Positions 1 through 12,900 of a stretch of 64,000 nt of DNA are shown piece after piece. Position 1 is the first letter of the stretch; the number at the start of each line of letters is the position of its first letter. Made by a program: the position numbers and the translations under genes. This stretch comes from Spongilla lacustris (lineage: Eukaryota; Porifera; Demospongiae; Spongillida; Spongillidae), in contig OX442424.1 in the NCBI GenBank assembly GCA_949361645.1, positions 4,423,986 through 4,487,985 of the forward strand. The letters are read 5' to 3'. Below the pieces are notes generated by a model. The model saw only the letters and a program-made list of their open reading frames with translations. It searched no databases and was not told the origin of the DNA.

Positions 1-792
1 TCAACCAGATAAATTAATATTATCATTAGAGAAATGGAGGTGAAAAATTGTTGAGTGTTTGCCAGTGATTAAGTCTTAGTTGCTTTTTAGTAGGATTGTC
101 TTTAAGTATTTCAGCATCCACTGCGGTGACCATGTTACAGTCTTGATACAACATGCTTTGTATGAAATAGCTGCATTCATAGAAGTGATTAGCTGATACT
201 CTAGCAGTTAGGATGAAAATGATTGGCAAAACAGGCTTTGTATTGTTCTTGAAGTCGCTTCCATACTAGTTAGCCATATGAGTTCTATGTGGTCGATGAG
301 CATTGGTCCGGATTGATTGAATCTATATTTCGTACCCCTTGCACATTACTTACTTTGTACCTTTGTACGTCTTGCACATTACCTCTTGCACATTACCTCT
401 TGCGCATGATTTTCATTTGCATTACGGCTAGTTTCATTGTAAGCCCTAAATGGGCCAGTGGGATGCTGCCCTAGTGCCCATCAAGTTTTGAATGCTCATC
501 TTTCTGCACTAGTGTGCTGAAGCACCTTTAATTTCTGGTTACCGACATGTGCGTTTTTCATGGGCACTAGTATAGTACAAGAACTTTCAGTCCTTTTGCA
601 GTTGAATAAGTGTGTTGCATTGTGATTGTTGATGCAGCCACAATGATGATAGCATTTAAGGTATAACATGTTTTTCATCGTCTGCAGATTTTCCCATTCA
701 ATGAGCTTTTATGTGGAACACTTATAATGGAGTAGTTTTAGCTGAATAAAAAAAAGTAAAGTGGGTGTTCTATCAATTTGTTGTAATTGCAG
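1..792. other. Probable MDN1 intron, no feature recognised
   Basis: No exon with midasin similarity was found here. The AAA1 exons must therefore lie upstream, making this the 3' part of an intron, or contain a diverged exon. A short low-complexity stretch around 350-410 repeats a CTTGCACATTAC unit three to four times. Confidence 0.4.
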
Positions 793-3700
793 GTTGTCAG
801 AGAACTGGATGAATCAAAATACTTCGTCAAAGCTTCTAAGTATATTGGAGAACCACTGTAGTTTGCTGGGTATACCCCCATACACCCACACAGAGAAGAG
901 AAAGGTAGCTGCAGTAAATTTTTGGTGGGTACCATGTCTGCATTGTGTTCTTCAGATTATTAGCACACTGCATCAAAATCTTGTCTGCCTGTGTGACCAG
1001 TTGATGTCAGCATGCGATTCTCTGAGCATTCACATCAGGTTTGTTAATAATGTACATCTACATAGTGTATGTTTAGGCACCAAACATTGTTTAACACTTT
1101 GGTAAATGCGTATACACAATCCTGTTGCAATATGCATGTGGATTCCCATAGCAAAGAGGTCTAAGAAAACCCTGCCTTTTTGCACAATGTACATGTTCAG
1201 CAGCCTGGAAGTGTCCTTCCCTGCACATCAACTTATTATAGCTACATGCACACACCTTGAAGTGGTTGATGCCGAATTGGAAGAGGTGACTGCTTATCAC
1301 ATTCTATCCATTCGAACATTTCCCCCCTCTGCAACATCTGGACATTTAGACTAGGGGTAGCACCCAATAGTTGGAGGGTAATCCTGCATATCTCGGCTCC
1401 AGCAAGCCAGAGCATCAACGGCTTCATCAACAAGAAGGAATCCACCTTCCATTACTCCACCATTGATGACACTGTGGCTAGTTCTAGAGAGGAATTCTAG
1501 TGGCAAGATGGACCTTTAGATTATTTTGATGATGACGATTCACCCGTCTGAGCGGGAACTGTTTGGAAGAGAAATTACTACATCGACACTTGCCTCTCCT
1601 GAGGTGTTTTGTTCTGTTCCTAGCATATTCGACATTGATGCTATGCTTTTTGATATCGTCTATGTTGCCCTTAGCAGCCACTTTTATTCAGATGCAAGCT
1701 GCTCAAGGGTGCCGTCTTATTTATATGCACATAAGTCACTCCCACATAACAACTTGAGTTGCAACTCGAAGGGAGAAAGTACTCGACACATTTTTTTCCA
1801 TGGGAGATACTGTAGTATCAAGTGCATGTACTTACATTAGCTGCTATCAATGCAACTTTTTTTTTCAAAGCTCTAGCTCATTAGAAAAAAATGGGACGAC
1901 CTGTACAAATGCTAGGGACAAATAGGGATTTGGTAGATAAATCACTGCTGCTACTTTTAGGTACTCTGCCCGACTCCAAATAATAGGAACTATGCCTTCT
2001 ACCATCAAGTTAGCTGAACTGTTTGCCACTGTGAGGCCATGGCTGGGAAAATGGCCATACTACAACAAAGAGGGATCTGCTATTGATGATTGGGAAGCTG
2101 TCATTTGCAGTGAAGGTTGTTCTTGCTGACCCCTCTTGTTGCACAGGCTGATCCATCAATAAGCTTCACCCTCGTTTGAATGCTGTCCTTCACCTTTGAA
2201 CAGGCATAAGCATGTTCCTGGACTGATGCAGAAGCAATTAAGCGGTTCACGGATGCTTCTGCATAGCTACAAAGGATTTGGCACCCTTCTAAAGCTCATG
2301 TTGCTGTGCGGATTGGCTAACTAACCAGAGTTCTGCTGGTGATGCTCCATCCAGTCCACTTGCCAGTAGTCCAAGCTTGGTCCTACCAATTGTCCAAGCA
2401 CTTGGGCATCATGCAGCTCTTACGATTTCTTTATGGCAGCCAAACACAACTTTATAATCTCCATGGTGCGAATTTGTTTGGCACCACATTGGCATCACAA
2501 AAAGCATAGTAGACAGTTAACCTACTGACGGAGCTATTATTAGCATTAGCATTTGTTTGGCTCCATATGTGATGAAAATTACAATGTGAAATCTAACTAT
2601 AGTCCTCCTACCCAGTCTCATTAAGCAATTGCACTTGAAGGCACCACTGTCTTATGAAGCTTGACAAGCGGCTGGGCTCAAAATTAGTCTGTACATACAC
2701 ATGTATCACACCTACATGTATTTAGTTAGGTTTTAGAACTACAAGGTGGAAGATGTGACAATTGATTATCCACAGTCGATTTGAAACAGTGCCTTTGGAT
2801 TTGTTTCTTGTTTTCCCTAACACTTATGAAATCGATTTACAGAATACTTGCATATACTGTGTCTCTGTATTCCTCACAGGCAACTACTGAAATTTTGTAA
2901 CCGAGTGTCTGACCACATTCATAATGGATGTATTTCTTCAGTAGACGATTTGATGCTGGAGGTTAGTTGGCATGTTTGAAGTGAAGGGTATATTGTACAT
3001 GTAATGTGAAACCAAATGTTGCCTGATGCTGTTTTAAGGGTGTTTAGTTAAATCACAAGCAAATGTTTTGTGTGCAACATTGTTGGTAACATTTACAGTA
3101 ATTTCAGTTCTTTTTTGTTTTTGTGTACATGAGTGCAAAGCTGTGGTAAAAAAAAAGAAGGAACGGAAAAAACAGTTTGAGTATCAGATCAGCTGATTAA
3201 ACTTGGTTTAGACAGATTTGTGTACATAACAGGTGGCTTAATTATTGCACTTGAAATGCGGCATATGCAGATACGCGTAGCTTCATTGAGTTAGTAGCCT
3301 TATTAACAATTCACCTGTAGGTGGGGCAGCTTTGTTTTAAACACTGTATACGAATGGCTACGTATTCTATACTTCAAACGCCAGATTTTTGCCAGCTGGG
3401 ACTCCACTTTCATGAGTAAACACTATTGCTAGTAAAGTAAACAAGATACTGTACAATGGTATGAATGTGATTGACTTTGTATTGCCACGCCCTTGCTAGA
3501 AGTGTGACTGCTTTAGTAGTGACCCATGATGGCTACTAGGAGTGATAATAGGCTTCGCAATAAAGAAAACCTTTCTCAAATAGAGCAGTAAACTAATCAA
3601 CAGCATCTTTCGGGGAACTGCAAATTGGAAAGCCAACTAATTCAGCCAAACAATAGCCTTTGGACTGTAGAGTTGCATACCATTCTGTAGTTGTCGTAGT

Positions 3701-3972
3701 ACGTAATTTTTCAATTTCAATTCAGTTACACGGAAGTCAGTTTGTTAAATAAATATGATTACAAATTAGCATATTATAGTACACGTGCATTAAAGTAAAG
3801 GCACATGCAGTTTCACTTTTTGTATATTCATAGCTTTCTTGCAACTGTGTTAGTCATTGCCTGTGACCTATCATAACCTGTGCAGCTGATTGACTGCTTT
3901 GTGAATTCCAACGACAAGCTTAACAATGCTCTGAAACTGAGATCTGTGTGTGGTGGAATGTCCTTGGAGAAG
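793..3972 (+). CDS. MDN1: Midasin, end of AAA1 and AAA1-AAA2 connection
   Basis: Exons 793-904, 956-1038, 2880-2961 and 3886-3972. The third reads LLKFCNRVSD, the counterpart of the conserved 'R-D-L-L-x-W-C-x-R' helix closing each midasin AAA unit. The second exon ends with two bases that join one base of the third to make Arg, so phase supports it although its sequence is poorly conserved. The first exon is weaker: its acceptor could be 792 or 800, and its match is only a plausible helical lid segment. No AAA1 Walker motifs are seen upstream, so exons must exist 5' of the window. The fourth exon (starting LIDCFVNSND) leads into the AAA2 N-terminal strand. The intron 1039-2879 carries a decayed retroelement. 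Confidence 0.7.
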
Positions 3973-6900
3973 GTACATAACAATGTAGCCTCATTGAGTT
4001 AGTAAACTTATTAACAATTCATCTGTAGGTGGAGCAGCTTTGTTTTAAACACAAACCATCACTGCAGCAAAACCCTTTCACTATAACTGTTGGAAGAGGA
4101 TATTTGTCTCGTTCGTCAGAGTGTCATTCAAGGTACTTCTTATATTGTTGGTCTGTAGAATTGTGGTACTTACGTGTTTATATTCTTCTAATCTCTCAGT
4201 ATGTGCTTTGCATATACGCAACAGTCCTTATGTCTAATGGAGAAAGTTTGTCGCTGTGTGCAGATGAATGAGCCTGTACTTCTAGTTGGGGAGACAGGTG
4301 TGGGGAAGACCACAACAGTTCACTACCTTGCTAATGTCACTGGTATGTCTGCTATTCTGTAGCATTGCTGTTAATCAGTCACCATGTTTATCTTAGGAAA
4401 CAAGCTAGTGGTTGTAAACATGAACCAGCAAAGTGACAGCACTGACTTGCTTGGCGGGTGAGTTTGATGTTTTTACAAAACACAGCATTTGTGTTTCGGG
4501 GCATTCTATTTTCATCTAAATAATGTGTTATGGAAGGATATAGCTTGTTTGTACATTTTGACCCCATAAAATTAGTTTTACGACAGTGGCACCACTTCAT
4601 GTCCTATAAACAAAATGCTTATTAATTTACAATTTACAGATAACACAGCTGTATGTGCAGGTTTGGACCAGCTCCTTTATGTATGCATGTACTTACATAT
4701 TTATGGTCAACATGCCTCTCTTTGATCCCTACTTAACTTACATTGTATTACCGTCTTCCTTATTGTCGTCCTAGTCTATGCATTGCCTCCTTCTTACTTA
4801 CCCTTTGCCTCTATTCCAATTTTCCATTTATCGTACACCCTTCTCCTTAAGCTTTAAGCCAGTTCCTGTGACTCAGATTGTTTCACCTGTGAGGGAAAAA
4901 TTTGAAAAGCTGTTTCACGCAACATTTTCGTTGAAACAAAATGCAAAGTTTTTGGCTAATATTCAGGTAAACTCTACATGTGTTTTATTTTTAGTTACGA
5001 TTGTGTTCTGAAAACCACCAGAAATGCTTCGCTCAACAGCAGTGGCAGACTTTGTTTAAAATGATGCAGCATTCATTTCAAGCAGCATCTAAAAGACTAA
5101 AAGGTTTGTGTGCAGTGTATATTACTTTGTCACTTGTACATAAAAAAATGAAAGCTTTATCAGAATGTAAATTGTGCATTTGAACATCAGCTGTGAACTT
5201 GCTTGTAAAATTGTTTTGTTGCTATTTACTGTAGATGACACTGACAATGCTAAAGCTGGTCTATATGGGGAATGGCAAGCCCTAAGTAAGAAGATAGAAG
5301 CACTTAGAGAACAGCTAAACAAACCACAAGGCTCATTTGTCTTCAACTTTGTGCAGGTAAGTCCTCTTTGTTTTGTACCAAGGTCATATGGTTTTGGAGA
5401 TAGAAAGTTGTTTTAAACATCAAACTTTCTCATCCGTCATCAATGGCTATACACACCAGAAGGACAACGGGATTTATTATGTGTACGTAACACAAAATAT
5501 TCCAGACTCTCAACATACATACATGTAACTTTTGGCTAGACCATTCAAAATTGCTTTGTTGTGAATTAAAACCTGTTTATACCCAAGTTCCTGTATGTTG
5601 AAGCAGTAGATTCTATATAATTACGAGAAACCAAATGATTGTCCTTATGGTTGCTGGCAACCAAACTAATCAAAGGATTTACTGATTGGCTTGGTCCTTG
5701 GAGTGGGGCCCCTGAAACATTTGGTTTTGCAGGTGCACTGCTGTTAGGGACTGAAATACACGTAGCTTGTAGTCTTGGATCATAATGGGTGTTACTTTTG
5801 GCAAGACCATTCAAATTGCTTCAAAATCGGTTCTTGCATAAGGTAAGCTGCCATATAACACGGGTTTTTTTAACGGAACTGTACAAGTCAAACACATCGT
5901 CTGGAGTACGTTTTAACGCTACCAAGTGTCACTACTGATGGATGCGCACCATACCATCGTTTTAAAAGTTTTGCAGCACCTTCTGTTTTGTATATCCACT
6001 CGCACCTCTGAGGGGGGGGGGGGGGTACGCGATGAGTGCCAAATTAGCACGGGGGGTGTGTCGTAGCTTTTCAAATGGTTTAAAGCGAACAGACAACCAG
6101 CAACGCCGCCAACGTATCTGGAAGTATCCAAAGTGAAGTTCTAAACACACAAAAAAATACATTAGCGTTCTCTGTCTGCCGCTAGGTGATTTTCTGTTCG
6201 TTCGAGGGGTAGTGATAAAAAAATTGCCACGCATTGCAGGAGCTCGCAAGAGCCCCCCTTTCCCCCCTTTTTCTATTCATCACTCATGAGACATACTTTT
6301 TAAGCTTAGAACTTGGCTATAAGTGGTTACGCGGAAGAGCTACTTCAAGCCAAAGAGAGGCTTCGTGACCTCCATTGAAAACGACTGGAATTCCCCCGTG
6401 CTAATAAAGCCAACCCGTGCTAATATGGCAGTTTACCTTAGAGGAGTCCTGTAGCTATTGATTTGTTCTGTTCGTCATCAGTTGTGGAGAAACAGTTCAA
6501 CAAAATATATACACATTTCTCCTCACAATTTGTGCCAATGATTTAGGCTAACTTCGCCCCACTCAATGTATGGAGACTATGCCATTGGTGTGAAATATGC
6601 ATGAAGTTATTTTAGTGAACGAACATATCTCACAGGACTCCTCTACATATGAATCAATTTTGAAGGGATTTGAGTGGTATTGCTGAACAAACTTAATGGT
6701 TGGTCTGATCCCTGTGGAGGTATTGCAATGTGTACAAAAATCTAATGTGTATTGCATGATAGAAAATGAAGTACTGAAAATAGGAAGTCAATCCCTTGAA
6801 AGTTATAGTGCTCAATTCTAATGCAATGCATGTAAGGGTACATGTACATTTGTCTACTGTGGTGCACAGAAAATAAATGTATTACCGTTCTGCCAGTTTA

Positions 6901-9900
6901 GCAACCCTTTTACATTTGAGGGTGCATGCGTGTTGTACAGATCCTTTATAGCTTGACCTGAAATTGCGAAGCTCTAATTCTTTTTCTTTGGTCCCAAGTA
7001 TTGCATTAAAGTGAAGCAATTCGATTGTGACACGCCACCACACGTGGTTACTATAATGTTGGTAACTCAACTAAACTCGACCTAGTGTTGCTAGAAAACA
7101 CTGAAGTCTTTTTCAGCCATTCTAGGTCGAGTTTGGTTTAGCTTCGCTTAGACCCGCAACTTGGAACCATAGAAAAACAATTAGAGCTTGGCAATTTCGG
7201 TCCAAGCTCTATAATGACATGTGCCGTCAAATGTAAAAAGGGATGCTAAACTGGCAGAACAGCTATATTTATTTTCTGTACACCACTGTAGACAAATGTA
7301 CCCCTGGGATGATGTCCGGTACATTAGACATTTAAAAAAACTTAGTAATATATGTATGCAAAGTGCCACTTTATTGCCAAAGTAGTATATCTAACTTTAA
7401 TCTTCCATAATGTGGGCTTGATATTTATTTAATTAATAATATTTGCCTAACAACTGGTATGTGTACATGTATGATTAATTATTTATCAATCAGCTGTCAT
7501 ATTGACTTAAAGGCAAATATTGCCATATGCCCAGTATGATTAGAGTACTTAATATTAGAGATGTTTGTATATCTTAGTTCAGTCAGTTTTGCTCATGTTA
7601 AGATTGTACTTTAAGGGGGATATGTTATGCTCCTGAGTATGAGAAACTGAAGTGATCATAAACTCTTTATTCTATCATTTGTTTGTTATTGTATGTCTAT
7701 TTTCAGGGTGTTCTTGTCAATGCAGTTCGGAATGGCTGGTGGATTTTGCTGGATGAAATCAACCTGGCCACTGCTGAAACACTTCAGTGTCTTAGTAGTT
7801 TGTTGGAGGGACCTCGGGGATCATTCCTAATTACAGAGCAATGGTATGGAGGGGTCTTTGTGTGACCTCATGTGAAACTGTTCAATGTTGTGGCATGTGT
7901 CCTTGTAGTGATATGAAGCCTGTTGAGCGTCATCAGAACTTCAGACTTTTCTGCTGCATGAATCCTGCAACTGATGTAGGAAAGAAGTCACTACCATACA
8001 ACATTAGGAACAGGTGCACATAGTGGTGTCACAGATGATGAGAGCTTATTTGATATTTTCTGTTTAGGTTCAGTGAATTTTATGTGGAGGAAGTGGAAAC
8101 TGATGCAGACCTCCATACTCTCATTTCGGGCTATCTTGTTGATCTTACAGAGTCACCTCAGATTATTAATGGAATCATTCGGTATGCATGTTATGTCTGC
8201 GCAGCTTTGTATGTGTCTTGTATATTGCATGTAACATGGTGTTGTGGACATCCTTAGTATCCTATCATTGTGATCTCTTCTGAAAGGTATTATCGTAATG
8301 TAAAGGAAATGGCGGAAACACGTCTTCTTGATGGAACAGGTCGGAAGCCACATTACAGGTGATTATTGTAGTAATTGGAATGTAAATAATGTAACCAGAC
8401 ATCAATGCAATTGTGTGGAAACTGCAGTATTTGGACTGCCATATACATATACGTGCTTGTACATGTACATGCAATGTCTCATGTCAAGATGTATTTCTGT
8501 CACTAGCAATTGCTGAGCTGAAAATGTTGTAACACTGAACTATATTGCTGCTTAAAAACGTGTCCAGTTTTGTGTCATACCCATTTATGATCTTGCTATT
8601 TCAGTGTTTGGAACGCATACTATAAGGCTGAGGGATGAATATGGCATATAATAATGCATTGATCCTTGCTTGTGACTGCATGCAGATATTATTATACTTT
8701 TTATTTGCGTTAGCCTTCGAAATTTGTGCAGAGGTCTTAACTATGCTGCAGGTAACCCATTTGGGTCACCATTGAGGTCCCTATATGAAGTAAGTACCCT
8801 CAAATGAAGTCATTTGGTGTGTGTTTTGAACCACTTCTTCTCTTACAGGGCTTGTGTATGAGTTTTCTAACTCAGCTTCGACAAGATCAGCACCACCTTG
8901 TGATAGGTCTTGTGCAGCAGTGTCTTGGCATCACGGAGCAGTCACTACAAACTACTATTCCGTCACCCAAGGGCTACAAGGCCACTAAGGTCGAGGGATT
9001 CTGGCTGGCTTTGGGGTCTGAAATACCCGTCATACTTGACAACTTTGTGCTAACAAAGAGTGTAAAGCTGAACCTGAAAAACTTGGCAAGAGTTGTATCA
9101 GCAAGGTACCTGATTTTAGTCACTCAACAGATTGATGCTCACTGTTTATATATGTTCTGGTCTTCTGGTTATATGTTGTTTTATTTGTTCTGTACTGTCC
9201 AGTCGGTATCCTGTTCTACTACAAGGTCCTACCTCAGCTGGGAAAACCAGTCTTGTTCAGTACCTTGCCAAGGCCACTGGGCATAAGTGTTTGAGGGTCA
9301 ATAACCATGAACATACAGACCTTCAGGAGTATATTGGCATGTATACTGCTGGAAATGATGGCCAGTTGGTTTTCCAAGAAGGTAATGTGCACTGAGAGTG
9401 ATCTGCATGTGCACTGAGAGTGATCTACATGTGCACTGAGAGTGATGTACATGTGCACTGAGAGTGATCTACATGTGCACTGAGAGTGATCTGCATGTGC
9501 ATTACACATTCATGTGTGCCTGTACAGTGTTTTTACAAATACATGTAGAATAGTGCAGAATAGGATTTCGACTTGTTGTGTAGCACAAATTGGGTTTGGG
9601 TTTGCCTGTATGTGTGTATTTCATGGTGGTTTATTTCATAGCTATATTTTTGGTTTTAAAGGTGTTCTTGTTGAAGCTATGCGAAAGGGATACTGGATTA
9701 TACTGGATGAATTAAACCTTGCACCAACGGATGTCCTTGAGGCACTCAACAGGGTATGTTATGGACTGCAGTTAGTATGTTATGTGGCACTGCTATGCAT
9801 GGATCAAGCATAAACGAGTCTTATCTCAAACTAAGTGTATATATTTTGTACTCACACAACCCAGTTCTTTGTATGCGCTACTATTTGTTGTATTGGATTT

Positions 9901-12900
9901 AAGTGTCACTGACACCGCACATTCAACTTCAGCTTTATATTGAAGACATTGGGATGTTGTCCAAACGTGACACCAAAGGATGCTTGAGCGTGTATCTTGC
10001 AGTTTCATGTCTAGTGAATGCTACCGTGAAATAAGATTAATTTTATTTAAATGTTTCTTGTGCAGGCTATTTTGATGTACTTGTTAATAATAAGGATTAT
10101 TGACCTGATGTACTTGTTAATATTGACCTGTGTCTTTGTACATGAAGGTACTCGATGACAACAGAGAATTGTTCATACCTGAGACACATCAAGTAGTCAA
10201 AGCCCATCCCCATTTCCTTCTGTTTGGTACTCAAAATCCACCTGGCCAATATGGTGGAAGAAAGGTCTGTTGTTTGTGGGTCTTAGTGATACATATATGT
10301 ACAGTTAACTAAGTTGACAGTTCCATTCTGATCCTTCTTACCACAGGTTTTGTCACAAGCATTTCGCAATCGTTTTATTGAGCTCCATTATGAAGATATT
10401 CCTTCTGATGAGCTGGTAGTTGTGTTACAAGAACGTTGCAAGATTCCACAATCATATGCAAAAAGAATGGTTGCAGTAATGAAAGATTTGCAGGTGGAAT
10501 CAAGTTTATGTGTACTTATACATTGGCATGTTTACTGTTGATTTTTTAGCAACAACGGTCAACATCTGGAATTTTTGCTGGAAAGTATGGGCTCATTACT
10601 TTACGCGACCTCTTCCGGTGGGCTGAAAGATACCGTAGGTCATCCAACAAAGAACAGTTTCAAGATTGGGAGCAGCAGCTTGCAGAGGATGGTATAGTTC
10701 ATTTTTGTATCCATACATATGTTACTATGATGTACATGTACCATAGTGTACCAATATATCCCTCTGCCCCCCAGCAAATAAGGCTGTGGAGTTTACATCC
10801 ACATGTAGTGGAATAAAACTTACATGCGTCAGATATGATTTTTAAATCCAAGGTCTAATACCATACAGATTTTGTTGTATACATATTTGCTGTCTTTAAG
10901 TGTGCATTCCATTTATACATTTTTCCTGCTAGGCTTTATGTTGCTGGCAGGAAGGGTACGAAATGCTGCCGAAGAAGACTTGATCCTGGATGTGATTCAG
11001 AAACACTTCAAAAGGGAAGTGAAGCCCAGTGTATTGTTCGGAGTGAAGGGTGGCTCTGGAGGGCTTGCCAGTGAACAGACTTTGAACCTTCTTAGAAGTT
11101 CCCATCTGCCTGACTTCTCCCACATAGTGTGGACACCTGAGCTGCTGAGAATGGCTGTACTAGTTAATAGGGCTATCCAGTTTGATGAGCCTGTATTGCT
11201 GGTTGGTAATACCGGGTACGTACTGTGCACTTGTTGTGTCCTATGACGCGTATAAGCTGCCATTTGTGCCTATTGAAGGTGTGGAAAGACCTCAGTGTGT
11301 CAGCTCCTGTCTCTCATGTCGGGCAAGAGGCTCCTTACAATCAATTGTCACATGCACACTGAAGCAAGTGACTTTTTAGGAGGTCTTCGTCCTGTACGTC
11401 GGACTTCAGAGGAGGTGGGTTTTTGTGCGTTAGAAGAGGATTGTTCATTTACATGTATCATGTGTGCATTCCTCACCTTGGTAGTGACAAAAGCCATTTT
11501 ACATGTATTTGCTGTGCTGTGAACGTTATATCATTGAAACTACATGTTTCTGTGTATTGTACTGAGTTTATCTTGTGTTTGCTGATTTGTAATCTCTGGA
11601 AATATAATTTGGTCTGACGAATTCTTATGGTTTTAGGCACACTCATTGGCTGAAGCTGAAAAACTTTTTGAATGGCATGATGGAATACTGGTTCAAGCAA
11701 TGCAAACTGGCTCTTGTCTCCTTATTGATGAAATCTCATTGGCTGAAGATGCTGTCTTAGAGAGACTCAACTCGGTCTTGGAACCAGAAAGAAAACTTCT
11801 TGTGTCTGAGAGAGGCAGTGATAAAGATGCATCTGCCTATGAAATAGTTGCTCATAAAGATTTTGTACTTCTGGCAACTATGAATCCTGGTGGAGACTAC
11901 GGAAAGAAAGAGGTAAACTTAGACTCAGTGAATTGTGATTGTGGAAAGGGGATGTGGAAAGGGGATTGGTTCTTGTACAAAATGTGAAACAGTTTTCTCA
12001 AAAGTTGCCAAAACATGTATTTACACACGGTATTGCCAACAATAAAAAAAATCTAATCCTTAATGATGTAGGCAAAAAGTGCTGGTTTAGCCTAGTTGTA
12101 GGCGTTCTATTGCAACCTATGGTCCTCACATTCAATGGCATTTGAAACTTTGAACTCAAATAAAGCAACACTTAAGCGTAGGTCTTTGTTTTTAATTCGC
12201 TTTGGAGCTCATTCAACCATCGGTATATTGATCATTATTATTTCAAGCGTTGATTGACTGTTGGAATTAAGTGATTTGCAATGCCTCATGTAGGTAGCGT
12301 GTAGGTAACGCTCTATCATTAACATTAATTTGGGACACATTGAATGTTGAGTGATGAAACATGCACTGTAATTCAGAAACTAATCTGTTCACCCACCTAA
12401 TGTTAAACAGGAAAGTGTTACATGTATATCCTTGGTGCTGTCTCATTTTATTTAAATTGTATTTCTCTTTGTAGCTATCACTAGCACTTCGAAATAGATT
12501 TGTGGAAGTATGGTGTCCAGCATTTACAGGCAGAGAGAGTTGTGCGGCTATTATTAATCACAATCTCAAAGCAGAGTTCAAACAATCTGGTAAGGGTGTT
12601 AGAAGTATGCATTGTATGTGTAAGTGTACCAATTCTTTATTGACTTCAGTTGTCCGGGTACTGAAGCATGCTATGGTTTGGTTACTCAATTTAAATGTAA
12701 TTGTGCATGTAGAGCTTACATACCAACCATGCTGTCTTGTTCCTTTTTGTACATCAGGCTTTCTGTATTTTGCTTTCTTCTTCTCATTACATAATGATAG
12801 ATATCAGCTGGAGCTCCATGATGCTGGACATTACAGACTGGATGCAGGCAAATGTGTTGTCCAACAGGTGAGAGGGAGTTACTAAATTCAAGCATGAATA

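Noticed and set aside
9385..9500. CRISPR-like array (five regular repeats)
   Set aside because: Units are contiguous 22-bp tandem repeats without unique spacers, in a eukaryotic intron.
12820..12867. Acceptor at ATATCAG (12808) for the small AAA4 exon
   Set aside because: That choice puts TGA in frame; the AG at 12799-12800 keeps the phase and the family motif.
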